Assembly: GCF_002953935.1 (NCBI RefSeq)
Contig: NZ_CP026514.1
Coordinates: forward strand, 2,418,001 to 2,482,000
Origin: Arthrobacter sp. PGP41
Lineage (GTDB): Bacteria > Actinomycetota > Actinomycetes > Actinomycetales > Micrococcaceae
Direction of reading: 5' to 3'
DNA: 64,000 bases
Shown: in pieces, positions 60,875 to 64,000 of the stretch
Numbering within the stretch: position 1 is the first letter of the stretch
Layout: each line of letters begins with the position of its first letter
Notes under the pieces: model-generated
The model's input: only the letters and a program-made list of their open reading frames with translations
What the model was told of the DNA's origin: nothing
Databases searched by the model: none
Program-made: the position numbers and the translations under genes

Positions 60875-61641
60875 TGCCGGCGCCTGACCTGGTGACGGCC
60901 GAGCTGACGCTCACCGGGCGCATTACGACGGCGTCGAATGCCACCTTCGTGGGCAGCATCGGCGACACGACGGTTGTCTACAAGCCGATAGCCGGAGAGA
61001 AACCGCTGTGGGATTTTCCCGACGGCGTCCTTGCCCACCGGGAGGTTGCCGCCTACCTGGTCTCGGAGGTCCTCGGCTGGAACGTGGTGCCTCGCACCTG
61101 GCTGCGCGATGGTCCGCTCGGCGAAGGGATGGTGCAGCTGTGGCAGGAGACAGACCCTGGCCAGAACGCCGTGGACCTCATTGCGTCGGACGACGTACCG
61201 GAGGTCGGTTGGAAACACGTCCTCGAGGGTCAGGATGAGAACGGACGGATGGTCGCCCTCATACATGAGGACACTCCGGCGCTCAGACGCATGGCGGTGT
61301 TCGACGTCGTCGTAAACAATGCCGACCGCAAAGGCGACCACATCCTGGCCATGCCGAACGGACACCGGCACGGCGTGGACCACGGGCTCACCTTTCACCG
61401 TGACCACAAGCTGCGCACGGTGCTGTGGGGTTGGCTGGGGGACGCACTGACTGTCGAGGAACTTGAGGGCATCGACCGTGTCAGCGAAAGACTGGACGGT
61501 GAGCTGGGCCGGAACCTGGCGGACCTGCTCAGCGCAGAAGAAGTCGCCTCGCTCGCCGTGCGCTGCGCCCGGTTGCGCTCGGCGGGTCGGTTCCCGGCTC
61601 CGAGCGGTGAGATGTCGGCGGTGCCCTGGCCGCTGTTCTGA
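60874..61641 (+). CDS. SCO1664 family protein (PI3K-like fold)
   Basis: 255 residues. VVYKPIAGEKPLWDFPDGVL, HREVAAYLVSEVLGWNVVP, MAVFDVVVNNADRKGDHILA and GVDHGLTFH trace the ATP site of the HipA/PI3K-like kinase fold: Lys in VVYKP, N-x-D-R, and the HG-x-FH metal segment. An uncharacterised actinobacterial family, always near DUF3090. Start ATG 60874 by one-base overlap. Confidence 0.92.
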   Translation: MPAPDLVTAELTLTGRITTASNATFVGSIGDTTVVYKPIAGEKPLWDFPDGVLAHREVAAYLVSEVLGWNVVPRTWLRDGPLGEGMVQLWQETDPGQNAVDLIASDDVPEVGWKHVLEGQDENGRMVALIHEDTPALRRMAVFDVVVNNADRKGDHILAMPNGHRHGVDHGLTFHRDHKLRTVLWGWLGDALTVEELEGIDRVSERLDGELGRNLADLLSAEEVASLAVRCARLRSAGRFPAPSGEMSAVPWPLF

Positions 61642-61712
61642 GGGAAGCATGGTTACGGGCTTCGCAAAACTGGTGCACAAAAAATGTCACACCCCCCTTC
61701 AATAATGGGCAC

Positions 61713-63251
61713 ATGGCAAACCAAGCGGTGGAAGAGGCTTTTGGGGCGATCGACGCCGCAATCGCCATGCTTCGCGCCGAGGTGGCTGGGTCCGGATGCG
61801 GGTTAACCTCGGACACCGACCCGCTGGCCGCCGTCGCTGATGAGTGTTTGGACATCCTTGCGGGGATAGCACGCGCTGAGGCTCGGATCGCTGCATTGAA
61901 GGCGGAGGCAGCCGCTACGTATGCGGATTCGGCCCGGTCGGCGGCGCCTCCTTATGTGCCGGCCATTGCCCAGGAAATGGCAATAACGGCCGAGGTGGGC
62001 TGCGTACTGGCTATCGGAGATAGGGCCGCAGGCATGCTACTGGAGCAATCCCATGCCTTGTCTACGTCTCTCCCACTCACCCTGTCAGCCCTCCAGGCGG
62101 GAACCGTTTCGTGGCAACACGCCAAGGTAATGGTGGACGAAACCGCCACCCTCGACCGCGAAGCAGCGCGGGCACTTGAAGCTCACTTCCTCGACGCTGA
62201 CGCGGCCAATCCTGCCCGCGGTTGTCCGGCCGGCGAGATGCCCGCCTTTAGGTTCCGGCGGAAGGCCAGGACCTGGCGGGAACGCCATCACCCGGACAGC
62301 ATTGAAAGACGCCATGCTAAAGGAGTGCAAGACAGGTACCTGGAATACACCCCGGAGCAGGACGGCATGGCACGGGTGTCCGCCTACCTGCCCGCGGACC
62401 AGGCGGCTGCGATCTGGAACCGCATCACGGCCATCGCCCGCGGCCTGCAGGGTCCTCACGAGGCCCGGACGCTCACCCAGTTACGGGCAGACGTGTTCGC
62501 GGCCGCAGCCCTGCGCAGCAACAACGGCTGCGCCCGCTGCAGCAACGGCATCAGCGGCGAGACCGGGGCCGGGCTGGATGCAGGGGCCAGCGGTCTTGCC
62601 GATGTGCCTACGCCCCGGGCCGAAATCCTGGTTACCGTTCCTGTCTTCTCCCTGCTCGGTATGACTGAAGAGTCGGCGATGCTCGACGGGTTCGGACCTA
62701 TCCCTGCCTCCATGGCACGGGAGCTGGTGGCCAACGGGGCGGACTCGTTCCACCGGGTGCTCGTGGACCCACGGGACGGGGCACCCCTGGAAATCGGCCG
62801 CACCAGTTACCGGCTCACGAAGGCCATGCGGAACTGGCTACGGATGCGTGACGGCAAATGCCCGTTCCCAGGGTGCAGCAACCATTCCCTGGACAACGAG
62901 GCAGACCACCTCCTGGCCTGGCACCACGGCGGCACCACCGGAATCAGCAACCTGGGCCAGCCGTGCCCCAAGCATCACCGGCTCAAACACACCAGCGGCT
63001 GGAAACCGGCGCCGGCAACAAAGAACGAGCCGCCCGGCTGGATCTCACCATCAGGACGGAAATACAAAAGCGAACACCAGGACTGGGAACCACCCCACTG
63101 GCCGCGTTCCCTCGCGCCGGAAGCCGGAGAATTGCAACGACAACTGCCGTACCCGCCAATGCCCACCGCCCTGGGCGGGACCGTGGACTACCTAAAGGTA
63201 CCGCCATCTGCCGCAGAACAGTTCCTGCGCGCCTACCTCGATGCCAGATAA
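61713..63251 (+). CDS. DUF222-HNH endonuclease-like protein (13E12-type)
   Basis: 512 residues. DUF222 region (about 50-330) with DRAAGMLLEQSHALSTSLPL, YTPEQDGMARVSAYLPADQA and an HNH domain (about 380-440): CPFPGCSNHSLDNEADHLLA, WHHGGTT, LCPKHH-like PCPKHHRLKH. Very common, multicopy in Arthrobacter and mycobacteria; probably a selfish or nuclease element. It takes the place downstream of the phosphatase cluster where mshC is often found. The middle (about 265-295) is Ala/Gly rich. Confidence 0.9.
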   Translation: MANQAVEEAFGAIDAAIAMLRAEVAGSGCGLTSDTDPLAAVADECLDILAGIARAEARIAALKAEAAATYADSARSAAPPYVPAIAQEMAITAEVGCVLAIGDRAAGMLLEQSHALSTSLPLTLSALQAGTVSWQHAKVMVDETATLDREAARALEAHFLDADAANPARGCPAGEMPAFRFRRKARTWRERHHPDSIERRHAKGVQDRYLEYTPEQDGMARVSAYLPADQAAAIWNRITAIARGLQGPHEARTLTQLRADVFAAAALRSNNGCARCSNGISGETGAGLDAGASGLADVPTPRAEILVTVPVFSLLGMTEESAMLDGFGPIPASMARELVANGADSFHRVLVDPRDGAPLEIGRTSYRLTKAMRNWLRMRDGKCPFPGCSNHSLDNEADHLLAWHHGGTTGISNLGQPCPKHHRLKHTSGWKPAPATKNEPPGWISPSGRKYKSEHQDWEPPHWPRSLAPEAGELQRQLPYPPMPTALGGTVDYLKVPPSAAEQFLRAYLDAR

Positions 63252-63275
63252 CTCCCGGACAAAGCCCAAGGGACC

Positions 63276-63292
63276 CCGCACAAAGCGTGCGG
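63276..63292 (+). terminator. Small hairpin after the DUF222 gene
   Basis: CCGCAC pairs with GTGCGG around AAAGC; short stem and no T tail, so only a weak terminator candidate between convergent genes. Confidence 0.35.
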
Positions 63293-63310
63293 AGCCCCTC
63301 GGTGTGTTGC

Positions 63311-63622
63311 TCAAAGGAACGCGTGCTGGCCCACATCTCCGCGCCTCTGGGCTACCTTCATGGCCACCCGAACCGCTTTAACCCGGATGTAGTTAAACGT
63401 CCTCACGACTTCTCCCGGCGACACGTCTCTCTTCTCCAGGGACCACGTGACCAGGCGGTCGTACTCCTCGCGCTCCTCTACGTCCTCAGGTAGGGAACTC
63501 TCGGCCAGAGAAGCCATATACGCATCGGCAAGGCTGTGGCAGTGCTCGCCCGTATTGCGGTTTCTTATAAAGCCAGCCTCCATGGCAGCGGCCAGTTCTG
63601 CGCTGTAGGCGTCTGATTTCAT
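63311..63622 (-). CDS. Hypothetical protein
   Basis: 103 residues, helical and charged (SAELAAAMEAGFIRNRNTGE, EDVEEREEYDRLVTWSLEKR, YIRVKAVRVAMKVAQRRGDV). No family recognised. Its ATG overlaps the stop of the gene upstream (ATGA), so it is the second gene of a coupled pair. Confidence 0.65.
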   Translation of the reverse strand: MKSDAYSAELAAAMEAGFIRNRNTGEHCHSLADAYMASLAESSLPEDVEEREEYDRLVTWSLEKRDVSPGEVVRTFNYIRVKAVRVAMKVAQRRGDVGQHAFL

Positions 63623-64000
63623 TCCTCAGGCGCCTTCTCCGGCGCATCAGCCGTGTCTCGCTTCCGGGACTTGAACAAACCAGCAACCCTTCCGCTCGCT
63701 GCGCCGGTGGCACCGGCCAGGGCACCGCCGAGGCCCTTTACCGCGGTGAGGGCCTGCGGCTGATCTGGGATACCGTCGCCGTCAACGTCCACAGCGCGGA
63801 ACGGGCGGGACACCGCAGCGGCGGCGCTTGCTACCCCTGAGCCCACGGCGGTGGCACCGGTTGCAACTCCTTCTCCAACCGTGCTTGCCGTCCCGGAAAT
63901 CCACGTCCCCGTGGACTTCGCAGCATCCTCCAGAGCGGCGAGTGCACGGTTCTGCTCCACCTCCCCGTCATCGGCATCAGCCTTCGACTTCTCCTGAAGA
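63619..64000 (-). CDS. Ala/Gly-rich protein with calcium-binding-like DxDxDG motif, 5' end beyond window
   Basis: At least 113 residues from GTG 63960, but the frame stays open to the window edge and the extra part (LQEKSKADADDGEVEQN) looks coding, so the true start is probably outside. VDVDGDGIPDQPQ is an EF-hand or thrombospondin-type calcium loop; flanking segments are small-residue rich (TGTWISGTASTVGEGVATGA) and the end is charged (KSRKRDTADAPEKAPEE). Function unknown; coupled with the gene at 63311. Confidence 0.6.
   Translation of the reverse strand, partial: LQEKSKADADDGEVEQNRALAALEDAAKSTGTWISGTASTVGEGVATGATAVGSGVASAAAAVSRPFRAVDVDGDGIPDQPQALTAVKGLGGALAGATGAASGRVAGLFKSRKRDTADAPEKAPEE

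Noticed and set aside
61713..63251. DUF222-HNH gene as a mobile element with ends
   Set aside because: No inverted repeats, target duplications or integrase nearby; kept as an ordinary gene.
1..64000. tRNA, rRNA, CRISPR, prophage or plasmid origin
   Set aside because: No cloverleaf, rRNA core, repeat-spacer array, integrase or replication initiator seen on either strand.

Overview
The window is a high-GC chromosomal segment from an actinobacterium, most likely a soil Arthrobacter/Pseudarthrobacter-type member of the Micrococcaceae. The evidence is the strong G/C third-position bias, an actinobacterial-type c-di-AMP riboswitch, the histidine phosphatase-DUF3090-SCO1664 cluster, a DUF222-HNH protein, and abundant GTG/TTG starts. 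The genus is an inference. No rRNA, tRNA, CRISPR array, insertion sequence or phage integrase was seen.

Layout. (1) 1-14.6 kb is mostly housekeeping and accessory genes: an ABC1/UbiB kinase (cut by the window edge), a PadR regulator with a 10-bp-periodic repeat in its promoter, thioesterase, EEP hydrolase, Nudix, metallophosphoesterase, a DksA-like/AlkD-like/DUF1810 operon, two secreted cell-wall proteins (one behind a c-di-AMP riboswitch), SelO, RNase Z and a PaaK-like ligase. (2) 14.6-46.8 kb is a stress/dormancy island: six universal stress proteins, three P-type ATPases, three PPOX-like flavin-fold proteins, two flavodoxins (one frameshifted), an Hsp20, a zinc alcohol dehydrogenase, and a carbon/energy module (HAD-GH65 phosphorylase fusion, phosphofructokinase, PEP synthase). 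In its middle lie a NarL-type response regulator and a double-GAF histidine kinase that closely resemble mycobacterial DevR/DosR and DevS/DosS, including the heme-ligand His and distal Tyr. (3) 46.8-56.1 kb holds small unknown genes, an HNH nuclease with a PUA-like front end, and a LacI-controlled fructan/sucrose uptake operon (ABC transporter plus cytosolic GH32) followed by a secreted GDPD. (4) 56.3-64 kb holds a VWA/solute-binding membrane protein, a Tat-exported metallophosphoesterase, the conserved phosphatase-DUF3090-SCO1664 cluster, a DUF222-HNH protein and two small genes running off the end.

Main discovery. A 14-bp element, roughly RKGACYTTSGGCCC and close to the mycobacterial DosR box, recurs at twelve places only inside the island. 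In seven genes its centre lies 42.5 or 43.5 bases upstream of the start codon. Six of those seven also have a -10-like hexamer ending 6-7 bases before the start, as expected for leaderless transcripts activated from a -43 position. In the other five the same box-to-(-10) spacing is kept with a normal leader. The island therefore looks like a complete DevRS-type redox/hypoxia regulon in a soil actinobacterium: heme sensor, regulator, binding sites and target genes together.
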